Assembly (NCBI GenBank): GCA_902787365.1
Contig: CADAGC010000018.1
Location: 1 to 43,957 of the forward strand
DNA length: 43,957 nt
Origin: an uncultured Ruminococcus sp.
Lineage (GTDB): Bacteria; Bacillota; Clostridia; Oscillospirales; Ruminococcaceae
Direction of reading: 5' to 3'
The position numbers and the translations under genes are program-made. Below, piece by piece: positions 16,629 through 24,737 of the stretch. A model generated the notes under the pieces. The model ran no database searches and was not told where the DNA came from. It saw nothing but the letters and a program-made list of their open reading frames with translations. Numbering within the stretch: the first letter of the stretch is position 1; each line of letters begins with the position of its first letter.

Positions 16629-16650
16629 ATTATAACACCGCATTATAACA
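16629..16650 (-). promoter_or_regulatory. Twin extended -10 promoters for the sheath-tube operon
   Basis: Minus strand: two copies of the extended -10 motif TGTTATAAT at 16642-16650 and 16629-16637, 13 bp apart. No good -35 box is present; direct TATAGTTT-type repeats lie just upstream (about 16651-16672) and could bind an activator, for example one of the SARP regulators. The 128-bp gap is, with the repeat spacer at 31787-31976, one of only two gaps over 100 bp in the whole CIS gene string. Confidence 0.65.
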
Positions 16651-16666
16651 AAAACTATAACTCAAA

Positions 16667-17410
16667 CTATAATTCATTCTCGTTATTTTCATTATTTGCA
16701 TCATCATTTTCATCATCATTGTCTGCGGCGGCAAGTTCTTCTTTGGTCACAGTCTGCTGCTCCTGCTCGGCCTGCTCCTTGGCGTAGGTCTTTCTGCGTG
16801 CCTTGCGCAGCCTTGCCATAAATCTGTCACGGTACTCGGTCTCCTTATGCACCCGCCGCTCAAGCCGCTCACGCTCGGAATAATTATCGTTCTGTGACCC
16901 GCTCATACTGCGAAGCTGAGAAAGCTCAGCCTTATCCTCCTCGAGCCGCAAAAGCGGCATGGCATCGCGCTGTTCCTTTGAGACGCGGCGTTTTGCCATT
17001 ATCTCAAATTCCCTAATCATACGCATTTCGGAAATATTTCTGTCGGCACGGTATGCAAAAGCGCCATGTCTGTCGGCATAGAGGTTGGTATAGAAGTCAC
17101 CGTAAGCACCTATCCTCTTTTTGCGGCGTGTGCCTTTGAGCTTTTTCTTGTCGCTGTCAAGAGTCACCTCGCCCGGCTCCTTCACGGTGTTCACCGATAT
17201 GAGCATCTGCCCGTATTTATCGGCACCCACCGAAACGTTGTCAAATGAGTTTTTGATACCCATGACCTCATAGTATTTCTCGTCCTGCGGGTTAGGCTCA
17301 TAGCCCTCGACCTTTTTCTTGTCCTGCGTCTCGCTCTCGCGCACGTGCTCTGTGCCCTCGGAGAGGTTCAGCTTTTTATCGTAATTATCGTAATCGTCAA
17401 ATACCGACAA
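16667..17410 (-). CDS. Highly charged protein of unknown function in the CIS operon
   Basis: 247 aa. Acidic N-terminus (FDDYDNYDKKLNL), a central part with basic clusters (KKKLKGTRRKKRIG), a long arginine/glutamate-rich helical or coiled-coil stretch (about 125-215) and an extremely acidic Asn/Asp/Glu tail. No recognised domain. Start: TTG at 17408-17410 seven bases after GAGGTG; no ATG or GTG start would fit better. It is 11 bp from the AAA+ ATPase gene upstream and closes that transcription unit before the twin promoters. It may be a scaffold or assembly factor; function not known. Confidence 0.8.
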   Translation of the reverse strand: MSVFDDYDNYDKKLNLSEGTEHVRESETQDKKKVEGYEPNPQDEKYYEVMGIKNSFDNVSVGADKYGQMLISVNTVKEPGEVTLDSDKKKLKGTRRKKRIGAYGDFYTNLYADRHGAFAYRADRNISEMRMIREFEIMAKRRVSKEQRDAMPLLRLEEDKAELSQLRSMSGSQNDNYSERERLERRVHKETEYRDRFMARLRKARRKTYAKEQAEQEQQTVTKEELAAADNDDENDDANNENNENEL

Positions 17411-17421
17411 TCCCCCTCACC

Positions 17422-19332
17422 TCACTCGTCAAGGAAGTAGTAATACTCGCCCGCATCTGCCTTGGTAAATGCCTTGCCGCTCTTTGAATATTCATTTTTG
17501 AGTGAGGCGATGATATGCTTCATACCCACCTCACCGCTGCCCTCGGCAGCCGCAAGGAAAGCGCTGTGCAGGGCAATGTTTTTGATATTGCTGCCCGACA
17601 GCTCGAAATTATCAACAAGATAATCGTAGTCGATACTGCTAAGGGGCAGCCTGTCGGGAAATGCTCTTTTCCACATCTCTCTGCGCCTGTCCGCATCGGG
17701 GAACGGGAAATCTATCATCAGCTTCATGCGGCGCTTGAAGGCCTCATCGAAGTTCTGCACAAGGTTGGTAGCAAGAATGACTATGCCGTGATATTCCTCT
17801 ATCTTCTGCAAAAGGAACGCCGATTCCATATTACTGTATTTATCGTTTGAATCCCTGACCTCGGTGCGCTTTGAAAAGAGCACGTCCGCCTCGTCAAAGA
17901 AGAGTATCACCTTGCTTTTCTTAGCATTATCAAATATCTCGTCAAGGTTTTTCTCGGTCTCGCCGATATATTTGCTGACCACGTTTGCAAGGCTTATTCG
18001 GTATATCTCAAGCCCCAGCTCGTTAGCTATTATCTGTGCTGCCATAGTCTTGCCCGTGCCGGGCGGGCCTGTGAAAATCATAGACACGCTCCTGCCGTAG
18101 GCTATCTTATCGGCAAAGCCCCACTCATCATAGACCTTATGCCGATAGCGCACCTGATCGCAGGCGGTCTTTAAAAGCCTTTTGCTGTGCTCGGGCAGCA
18201 CTATATCCTCCCAGCCGAAAACGCAGTTTATCCTGACCGCCTTGCTGCCCATATCGGAATTTACCGAGCGGGTGCAGCCTGTTTTTATATCGGCAAAGGT
18301 GAGCTTATCGCCCTTTGACAGCATAGCCGCAAAGCGCAGGGCTTTCTTAATGCCGCCGACCGTGAAGGAATACTCGCCCACAAGTTCGGAGATATCGGCG
18401 CTTCCGTCGGTCTGATAAAGGCGCAGCTCATTTCCCCATATCCTGTACTGCTCCTGTGTGGAGGGAGCACCTATGCTTATATTCACCGTCTCGATGAAAG
18501 AGCCTTCAAAAGCCTCGCCGCAAACAGCCAAAACCACACCCGTTTCCTGCGCAAGGGCACAGGCAAAGCGCCAAAAGCTGCCGCTGTCAGAGCTTTCATC
18601 ATCAACTATTACAGCAGCCGCACCGAGCCACATCAGCTTTGTCGAAAGCTCCTTGATACGCCTTATATCACAGCGCTTATCCGGGCGTATGAACACACTG
18701 TCGATGCCCACAGCTTTGAGTGCAAGAGCAGCCGCCGTGCGTCTGCCGCTGCCCTCCTCGCCCGTGACTGCAATTATGCGGGGAATGCCATTTTTATCAG
18801 CCTTTACGGCAGCAGCTATCTCCTGCTCGGCTGCCTTGTTTTGCGATAGGTCTATATAATGCAGCCCCTCGCCGATATCATTTAAAAACAGCTCATCATC
18901 TATCTCGCCGCAGGCTATGAAACGTGCGGCAAAGGGCTTGAGGGTCATAAGGGCATTACAGCACGGCGCTGTGCCGTCAAACACGCAATCAAGAACGGTA
19001 TATTCCGACAGAGATCCGCACACAGGCAAAATATCGCTGACCCCCAAAAACAGCTCACACGCCGCCTCAGGAGTGATGCTGCCCGCCGGCAGGCCGTAAA
19101 GCCTGACGAGTACATCTGATGCAGGCCTACTGAAATTCACAAGTGCGCCGATTATAACTGTCAGGCTCTCAAAGCCGCTGCACCCGTAAAGAATATCGCA
19201 AAGCGGCGTATTATCGGCCTTTGGCAGCATACTTAATATACCCTCTGCCCCCGACTTGTCAAAGCCGTTCTTTTCAAACGCCGCAAGATAAGCGTTCATA
19301 GCGCAAAACACAGGCTCATATTCAGAAAACAA
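17422..19332 (-). CDS. AAA+ ATPase 1 (Afp15/Pvc15-like)
   Basis: 636 aa. The C-terminal AAA+ domain has Walker A TGPPGTGKT (421-429), Walker B VILFFDEAD (475-483), sensor ILATN (519-523) and arginine finger region FKRRM (533-537). This is the Afp15/Pvc15 type of ATPase present in almost every eCIS locus and thought to act in particle assembly. An N-terminal second NTPase-like module has GEEGSGRRT (191-199, Arg where the P-loop Lys should be) and a Walker B-like AVIVDDE. Start: TTG at 19330-19332, five bases after a GGTGAG site and 6 bp from the previous stop; M13 is a weaker alternative. It has a paralogue at 22505-24727. Confidence 0.92.
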   Translation of the reverse strand: MFSEYEPVFCAMNAYLAAFEKNGFDKSGAEGILSMLPKADNTPLCDILYGCSGFESLTVIIGALVNFSRPASDVLVRLYGLPAGSITPEAACELFLGVSDILPVCGSLSEYTVLDCVFDGTAPCCNALMTLKPFAARFIACGEIDDELFLNDIGEGLHYIDLSQNKAAEQEIAAAVKADKNGIPRIIAVTGEEGSGRRTAAALALKAVGIDSVFIRPDKRCDIRRIKELSTKLMWLGAAAVIVDDESSDSGSFWRFACALAQETGVVLAVCGEAFEGSFIETVNISIGAPSTQEQYRIWGNELRLYQTDGSADISELVGEYSFTVGGIKKALRFAAMLSKGDKLTFADIKTGCTRSVNSDMGSKAVRINCVFGWEDIVLPEHSKRLLKTACDQVRYRHKVYDEWGFADKIAYGRSVSMIFTGPPGTGKTMAAQIIANELGLEIYRISLANVVSKYIGETEKNLDEIFDNAKKSKVILFFDEADVLFSKRTEVRDSNDKYSNMESAFLLQKIEEYHGIVILATNLVQNFDEAFKRRMKLMIDFPFPDADRRREMWKRAFPDRLPLSSIDYDYLVDNFELSGSNIKNIALHSAFLAAAEGSGEVGMKHIIASLKNEYSKSGKAFTKADAGEYYYFLDE

Positions 19333-19338
19333 CTTATC

Positions 19339-21468
19339 TCACCCCTCGGTCTCATTTGCAAACCCCGAAAGAAACTCGTTTTTGAGCCACCTGCTGGGGG
19401 CTATGCCAAGCTCCTTATCTATCGTTTTTGCATATTCGTCATATTTTTTCTTGGCTTTATCGGGCATACCGAGCGCAAAGCAGCACTGTATATAGCTGCA
19501 CACTATCTGCTCGGAGAACGGGTCGGCAGCAGATGCGTTTTTAAGGCAGAGCAGCTCCTTTTCCCTGTCGCCGCTTTCCTTATATATATCCGCAAGCATC
19601 TGTGAGGCGCTGACAAAGCACCTGTCGTAATACTCCTTTTTCTCCTGCGAACAAAAGCTCTCGCTGTCGCCTAAATATCTTCCCCAGTAGCTTTCAAGCA
19701 CGCCCGCGCGGGCTGTGAGCTTTTTGCGCTCGCCCTTTTCCACGGCCTCGCATACCTCTATTATCTCGCTGTCGTCCGGAACTATCTTTGACACATCGAG
19801 CATATAGCACTTGCTTTTATAGCTTATGATGTTTTCAAGCCCGTAGGCCGAAAGCTCACGCCGCAGCCCGTAGATTATGTTATGCAGCACAGCCACGGCA
19901 TTTGCGGGTATCTCGTCCTTCCACAGGGCGTTCATTATATCAGACCGTGAGACAGGCCTGCCCTCGCGCTCGAGCATATAGGCTATAAGCTCGGTGCTCC
20001 TGCGGCTCTTGCACTGTATCTCGTTATCGTTCACGGTCAGACGAAGTGTGCCGAACCTATATATATGCAGCTTGCCGCTGTCATCGCCGTCCTGCTCTAT
20101 CAGTGCGAGAGTGTCCTTCTCCTTTTGGTGCAGGAAGGGCAAAGGCAGCGAGTTTTCTTTTAAATACTCGCACGCACTCCTTACATTTTCAGCATACATC
20201 TCACGGTTGCCCTCATATCGAATAAGGCCGTTATATAGCCTGCGGCAGACGCTGTATCTGTTCTCCTTGCCGAAACGGCTGTCGGCCATATTATATGCGG
20301 CCTCCATTTTCGCAAGAGCACCGCTGTAATAATAATACTGCGCGAGTATCCCCAGCACCTCTGGGTCGGTAGTGCGGCGCTCCTTCTCGATGATATTGCC
20401 GCAGTAGCCGATAAGCTCGAACTCATAGTTTTCAAGGAACCTCTCGCCGTGCTCCTTCAGTATGCGCTCCGCAGCAGCGGAGTTGCCGCTCACATCAAAG
20501 AGCTTTATCGCCTCGGCAAAGCGTTTACGGTCTATGTAGTAGGCCGAAGCTCTGTCGGTGACGGTCTTTTTGGTCTGTTTATCGAGCATACCCGCAAGCA
20601 CACAGCGAATGACCTGCGGCAGCACAGCAGCGCCGCTGTCATCACGGCGCAGTATGCCCGCGGTCACTATGCGGTCTTCCCTCACGCCGCTGTCTCTGAT
20701 ACGAAACACCGATGCGGAAAACTCGGGGTCTGAGGAATAGATAAACGACATAAGTTTCAGCTGCTCTGCAAGCCCCTCGTCAAGGTCACTGAGCAGCTCG
20801 CAGGAGATATACCGTTCAAGCAGCGTTTTGCCGATGCATTTTTCTATTTCATCGGCCGAAACTGCGGCCTTTGCGATCTCACGCACCCCCGCACACCAGC
20901 CGTCTGTATAGGAATAAAGCGTGTTTACATACTTATCATCATACGCCCTGTCAAGAAGGCGCAGGCAGCAGGCGGTCTCGCTGCGTGTCAGCCGCATATC
21001 GTCTATGCCGAAAAGGACAGCCCGCCCGTTCATAAGGTAAGAAAGCATATATGCGGGCACGTCACGGCCTGCCGCAAGCAGCCTGAACCTGCCCTGGGCA
21101 GCCGCCTCGCACAAAAGCCCGAGCAGCGCTGACGCCGCCCTGTCGGTGACTTGATCGGCATTGTCTATAAGCAAAAGCCCACCCTGCCCCGAAAGGCTCT
21201 CAATAAAAAGCCTGACTGTCTGACAGTCATCAAGCCCGTGCGTGCTGTCGCTTATATGCTCCGAAAGCAGCTGTGCGACCGAATGTGTGCTGTTATAAAA
21301 GGGCGCAAGCTCTATGTGCACGCTGCCCTCGTTATCTTCGGCAAGCTGCTTAAGGTAAGCACTCTTGCCATAGCCTGCGCAGCAAACGATAACACCGAGC
21401 GTGGCGGTTATCTGCGGCCTTTCACGGCGCACAAGGCGCTCGTTTTTATACTCAAATATCTCACTCAT
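19339..21468 (-). CDS. STAND-type SARP (BTAD) transcriptional regulator
   Basis: 709 aa. An N-terminal MalT-like NTPase has P-loop CAGYGKSAYLK (30-40) and Walker B GGLLLIDNAD (about 95-104). A helical sensor/TPR region follows. A SARP winged helix lies at about 475-580 (YRFGTLRLTVNDNEIQCKSRRSTELIAYMLEREGRPVSRSDIMNALW), then a BTAD domain to about 705 (LESYWGRYLGDSESFCSQEKKEYYDRCF...GIAPSRWLKNEFLSG). Such proteins switch genes on after binding a ligand and nucleotide. Being inside the CIS operon suggests it controls it. ATG at 21468 lies 3 bp past the previous stop with no clear ribosome site, so translation is probably coupled. Confidence 0.9.
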   Translation of the reverse strand: MSEIFEYKNERLVRRERPQITATLGVIVCCAGYGKSAYLKQLAEDNEGSVHIELAPFYNSTHSVAQLLSEHISDSTHGLDDCQTVRLFIESLSGQGGLLLIDNADQVTDRAASALLGLLCEAAAQGRFRLLAAGRDVPAYMLSYLMNGRAVLFGIDDMRLTRSETACCLRLLDRAYDDKYVNTLYSYTDGWCAGVREIAKAAVSADEIEKCIGKTLLERYISCELLSDLDEGLAEQLKLMSFIYSSDPEFSASVFRIRDSGVREDRIVTAGILRRDDSGAAVLPQVIRCVLAGMLDKQTKKTVTDRASAYYIDRKRFAEAIKLFDVSGNSAAAERILKEHGERFLENYEFELIGYCGNIIEKERRTTDPEVLGILAQYYYYSGALAKMEAAYNMADSRFGKENRYSVCRRLYNGLIRYEGNREMYAENVRSACEYLKENSLPLPFLHQKEKDTLALIEQDGDDSGKLHIYRFGTLRLTVNDNEIQCKSRRSTELIAYMLEREGRPVSRSDIMNALWKDEIPANAVAVLHNIIYGLRRELSAYGLENIISYKSKCYMLDVSKIVPDDSEIIEVCEAVEKGERKKLTARAGVLESYWGRYLGDSESFCSQEKKEYYDRCFVSASQMLADIYKESGDREKELLCLKNASAADPFSEQIVCSYIQCCFALGMPDKAKKKYDEYAKTIDKELGIAPSRWLKNEFLSGFANETEG

Positions 21469-21471
21469 AGG

Positions 21472-21981
21472 TCAATCAAGCTGTATTATCGAGGTGTCGT
21501 CATTCAAAAGCTCGGAAAGCTGCACCTCGCCGCCTTTGAGCGACTGCAATATCCCCACGCCCTGCACGGCCGTGTCGGCGGCTATCTGCCATGTCATCAG
21601 AAAGACCTTCATCATATGCTCTGTGGGGGCAGCAGTATCGGCAAGATACGAGCAGCCGAAATAAAAATAGCCGCCCTCTCTTTCAAGCCCGAAGCTGCCA
21701 ATCGTCAGGAACTTATTGAGATACAAAAGCAGCTCGTCTATGCTGTCACACAGCTCACCGTCAAGCTCTGCGCCAAGGGTGAACAGCATATCAACGGCGG
21801 CGGTCTGCTCATCGGTCTCGTTTACCGAGATATTGCAGTCATCAAAGGTATCGCTGCTGTGCGGCTCCAACACCAATATATCCCTGCCGTCGATATCCTC
21901 ATGCAGCACGTTCAGCCCGCGTGAAGAGAAAAACTCCTCGGTCTCGGAAAAAAGGCGTGTCTGAAATTCACTGTTCATCAT
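21472..21981 (-). CDS. Small CIS-operon protein with YbjN/secretion-chaperone-like pattern (copy 2)
   Basis: 169-170 aa. Two adjacent ATGs (21979-21981 and 21976-21978) follow AGGAGG by 4 and 7 bases; longer upstream starts would run deep into the previous gene. The pattern LLLYLNKFLTIGSFGLEREGGYFYFGCSYLAD followed by an amphipathic helix HMMKVFLMTWQIAAD resembles the YbjN / type III secretion chaperone-like alpha-beta fold, a low-level match by eye. The neighbouring gene at 21968 has the same pattern, so they are probably distant paralogues that may form a heterodimer. It lies between the AAA+ gene and the SARP regulator. No family named with certainty. Confidence 0.8.
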   Translation of the reverse strand: MMNSEFQTRLFSETEEFFSSRGLNVLHEDIDGRDILVLEPHSSDTFDDCNISVNETDEQTAAVDMLFTLGAELDGELCDSIDELLLYLNKFLTIGSFGLEREGGYFYFGCSYLADTAAPTEHMMKVFLMTWQIAADTAVQGVGILQSLKGGEVQLSELLNDDTSIIQLD

Positions 21982-22483
21982 TCTGCCTCCTTTTAAGCTC
22001 CTTAAGCAAAGTGTCGTTGCTCTCGCCGTTAAGAGCACGGTAAATAAAGCTGCCGAGGTCTGCGGCTATCGGCTCCATAGCCTCTATCGTTTTTAAAAGC
22101 AGCTCTGTTGCCCTTACGGCGTCCATATCCTCGGGAAAGACCATGCCCTGACAGAACATCACCGAGCCGTTATCATCAAAGAGCCTAAACGACCCGAAAG
22201 CCGAGTAGCCGTTGAGACGGTTTATCAGCCTGCTTATATCACTGTATCTATCGGCGTCTATATCGGTAAAGAGGAATATATTCACCTCAAACACACCGAA
22301 CGTCTCATCTGCCGACTGCACGGCTATCTGATAAGCGACTTCGGCATTCTCGTCAAAGGGCGATGCGACTGTCACGATAAGTACGGGACCGTCATCGCTG
22401 TCGGCTATCTCGGCAGACTTTGCATTTTCGGCAAATGCGTTCATCAAAAGGCCGAGGTATTGTTTTACGGCTTGCGTATCCAT
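21968..22483 (-). CDS. Small CIS-operon protein with YbjN/secretion-chaperone-like pattern (copy 1)
   Basis: 171 aa. ATG at 22483 is eight bases after GGAGGT. A strand-rich N-terminal half (VLIVTVASPFDENAEVAYQIAVQS; FGVFEVNIFLFTDI) is followed by SRLINRLNGYSAFGSFRLFDDNGSVMFCQGMVFPED and a long helix (AVRATELLLKTIEAMEPIAADLG). This order (helix, 'LN..(x)GSF.L...G...F', long helix) is what YbjN-like and type III chaperone-like proteins show. Its 3' end overlaps the next gene's start by about 11-14 bases, so the pair is co-translated. It may hold a cargo or baseplate part in a loading-ready state (inference). Confidence 0.8.
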   Translation of the reverse strand: MDTQAVKQYLGLLMNAFAENAKSAEIADSDDGPVLIVTVASPFDENAEVAYQIAVQSADETFGVFEVNIFLFTDIDADRYSDISRLINRLNGYSAFGSFRLFDDNGSVMFCQGMVFPEDMDAVRATELLLKTIEAMEPIAADLGSFIYRALNGESNDTLLKELKRRQNDEQ

Positions 22484-22504
22484 TGAATATGACCTCCATT
22501 CGGC

Positions 22505-24727
22505 TTACAGGGCAAGATAACCGAAATCAGCGTCGGTAAGTATCTTGCCGTATTTTGAAAAATTGAGCTTTACAGCCTCGATTATATGTGCGTTGCGTAT
22601 ACCCTGCCCCTGCGAGGCGGCAAGAAATGCGGCATTTGTGAGTATCTCCTTTATATTGCTGCCCGACAGCTCAAAATGCTCGGCAAAGAACTCGAAATCT
22701 ATCGGCTCGTCTGTCTTTGCTGCGGCGGGCAGTATCTTCTGCCAAAGCATCAGGCGTATATCGGGTGTGGGGAACACAAAGTTTATCATAAACTTTATCC
22801 TGCGCTTGAAGGCGTCATCTATATTGTTGACATAGTTGGTGGCAAGTATGGTTATGCCCTCGTAGTCCTCGAGCTTTTGCAGAAGGAATGCTGTGTCGGC
22901 ATTGGCGTAGCGGTCATTTGAATCCTTGACCTCCGAGCGCTTTGCAAACATCGAATCTGCCTCGTCAAAGAAGAGCATGGCGTTTATATTCTTGGCCTTA
23001 TTGAAAAGATTTGAGATATTTTTCTGTGTCTCACCTATATACTTGCTCGAAAGCTGCGACAGGTCTATGCGGTAGAGGTCAAGCCCCAGCTCGTTTGCCA
23101 TGACCTGCACGGCCATTGTCTTGCCCGTGCCGGGCGAGCCGTAGAAAAGCGCACACAGCCCTCGCCCATACGGCGATTTTTTGCGAAAGCCCCAGTCCTC
23201 GTTTACAACACTTCGGTATTTGACCTGATCACAGATCATCATCATCTTGCGTTTCTGATCATCGCCTATCACAAGATCGTCCCAGGTGAACACGGCGTTT
23301 ATCTTTGACGCATAGCCACCAAGCTGGTTCGATGACTGCTGGCGCACGCTCTTAGAGAGGATATCGTTTGTTATCCCCGACCCTTCGGCTGCTGCGATAT
23401 GATGCGCACCCCGAGCAGCCTTGATTATGCCGTCGGGTGTGAGTATATAGCTGTTTGCAAGCACTGTCGTCTGCACCCCGTCATCAAGTGATGTGTCCCA
23501 GAATAGCTTGCGCTCGTTGGCTGTCAGCATGGGCAGCTCGGTGCTCACCACCTCTGTGTCGGTACCGATGAAGGTATCGTCCTTTTGGTGGGTGACCCAA
23601 AAGACAAAGTCAAACAGCGTGATGATATACTCGCCCGCTCTTTTGACTGCCAGAGCGGCAGGTGAGCGCTTTACGTTGCCCTCGCTGTCGGTCTCGGTAA
23701 GGGGCGTATCTACGGTAAAACAAGGCACAGCCCCGAGCAGCAGCGTCTCGGTATATATGCGGTCTATAATAAGCCTTATATCGTCTCGCTCACAGCTTAT
23801 GAGCTTGTAAAGATCAATATCCAAAAGCCGCAGACCCTTACGGCTCACGGCATATTCGGCACAGTATCTTCTGCCTATGCCCGCTGGGCCGCAGATGTTC
23901 ATGACAAACGGCGTGCCGCCCTTAAAGGCATTGTCGGCAAAGAGCTTTTCAACAAAGGAAAAGGTCTCGTTCCTTAGCCCGATATGTCTGCCGCTGTCAA
24001 ATGCGGGATATATGCGGCAGTATTCGCTGACTGCTTTATCCATAACGCTCTCACCGAGGATATACGATGCGGCCCTCGTGCTAAGCAAAAGACGCTGAGC
24101 GCTCTCGCCGCGGTCTAAGCGCCTTTTGCCCCTGTCGCACAAAAAGCGGCAAAGGGGCGACTCGCCGTCGAGCAGCCCCGCATACCCATTCTCCTTGCCG
24201 TAAAGGTATGCATACAATTTCTGCGCAAGCCACTTTGAGGGGTATTGATCGGTGCTGTTATTGTGAAGATAGGTAAACACCGCCTCGTATTTTCTGTCAT
24301 ACTCGACCGAGAGAGCAAGCAGCAGGCAGAACCTCTCGAAATCATCAAGGGCGAACTTGCGGCACACTATCTCAAAGCGTGAGATAAAGCCGTTATTAAG
24401 CCCGCGCTTTTTTCTTGCCTCTATATGGTAAAATGCGTTTTCGAGCTGGCTCTTTGCAGCAGCAGACAGGCCGCCCTGTCTGCTCTGCCGCCTGCCCGAC
24501 ATAAGCAGCTCGCCGAGGTCTGAGGAGGACACCGACATACCGAGTGCCGCACCTATCTCATCGCGGGGCGGCATATCGCCCGCTGTCAGACCCTTTGCAC
24601 CCGCTGCAAGTGTCAGGCTCATATCGAGCAGCGAGAACAGGTCGTCAAGCTCCTCTTTATCGCTGCTGTATGGTTTAAGTGTTTGTGCGAAATCAAAAAA
24701 TTCGCCGTAGAGCTTTTCTGTCTGCAT
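22505..24727 (-). CDS. AAA+ ATPase 2 (Afp15/Pvc15-like paralogue)
   Basis: 740 aa from ATG at 24725-24727 (CGGAGG four bases upstream); a longer frame to 24847 would overlap the neighbour by over 100 bases. The C-terminal AAA+ domain has GSPGTGKT (530-537), Walker B AMLFFDEAD (583-591), sensor ILATN and FKRRI. The middle module has GPAGIGRRY (280-288), again with Arg in place of the P-loop Lys, as in ATPase 1. The helical N-terminus (1-250) is longer than in ATPase 1. It is closely similar to ATPase 1 in the AAA+ part (SKYIGETQKN / SKYIGETEKN; SEVKDSNDRY / TEVRDSNDKY). Two such ATPases in one locus may form a mixed ring or serve different steps. Confidence 0.92.
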   Translation of the reverse strand: MQTEKLYGEFFDFAQTLKPYSSDKEELDDLFSLLDMSLTLAAGAKGLTAGDMPPRDEIGAALGMSVSSSDLGELLMSGRRQSRQGGLSAAAKSQLENAFYHIEARKKRGLNNGFISRFEIVCRKFALDDFERFCLLLALSVEYDRKYEAVFTYLHNNSTDQYPSKWLAQKLYAYLYGKENGYAGLLDGESPLCRFLCDRGKRRLDRGESAQRLLLSTRAASYILGESVMDKAVSEYCRIYPAFDSGRHIGLRNETFSFVEKLFADNAFKGGTPFVMNICGPAGIGRRYCAEYAVSRKGLRLLDIDLYKLISCERDDIRLIIDRIYTETLLLGAVPCFTVDTPLTETDSEGNVKRSPAALAVKRAGEYIITLFDFVFWVTHQKDDTFIGTDTEVVSTELPMLTANERKLFWDTSLDDGVQTTVLANSYILTPDGIIKAARGAHHIAAAEGSGITNDILSKSVRQQSSNQLGGYASKINAVFTWDDLVIGDDQKRKMMMICDQVKYRSVVNEDWGFRKKSPYGRGLCALFYGSPGTGKTMAVQVMANELGLDLYRIDLSQLSSKYIGETQKNISNLFNKAKNINAMLFFDEADSMFAKRSEVKDSNDRYANADTAFLLQKLEDYEGITILATNYVNNIDDAFKRRIKFMINFVFPTPDIRLMLWQKILPAAAKTDEPIDFEFFAEHFELSGSNIKEILTNAAFLAASQGQGIRNAHIIEAVKLNFSKYGKILTDADFGYLAL

Positions 24728-24737
24728 AAAGCCTCCG

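Noticed and set aside
21151-21924. 257-aa plus-strand ORF
   Set aside because: It runs opposite the SARP regulator and chaperone-like genes, which have clear domains; no promoter or ribosome site.
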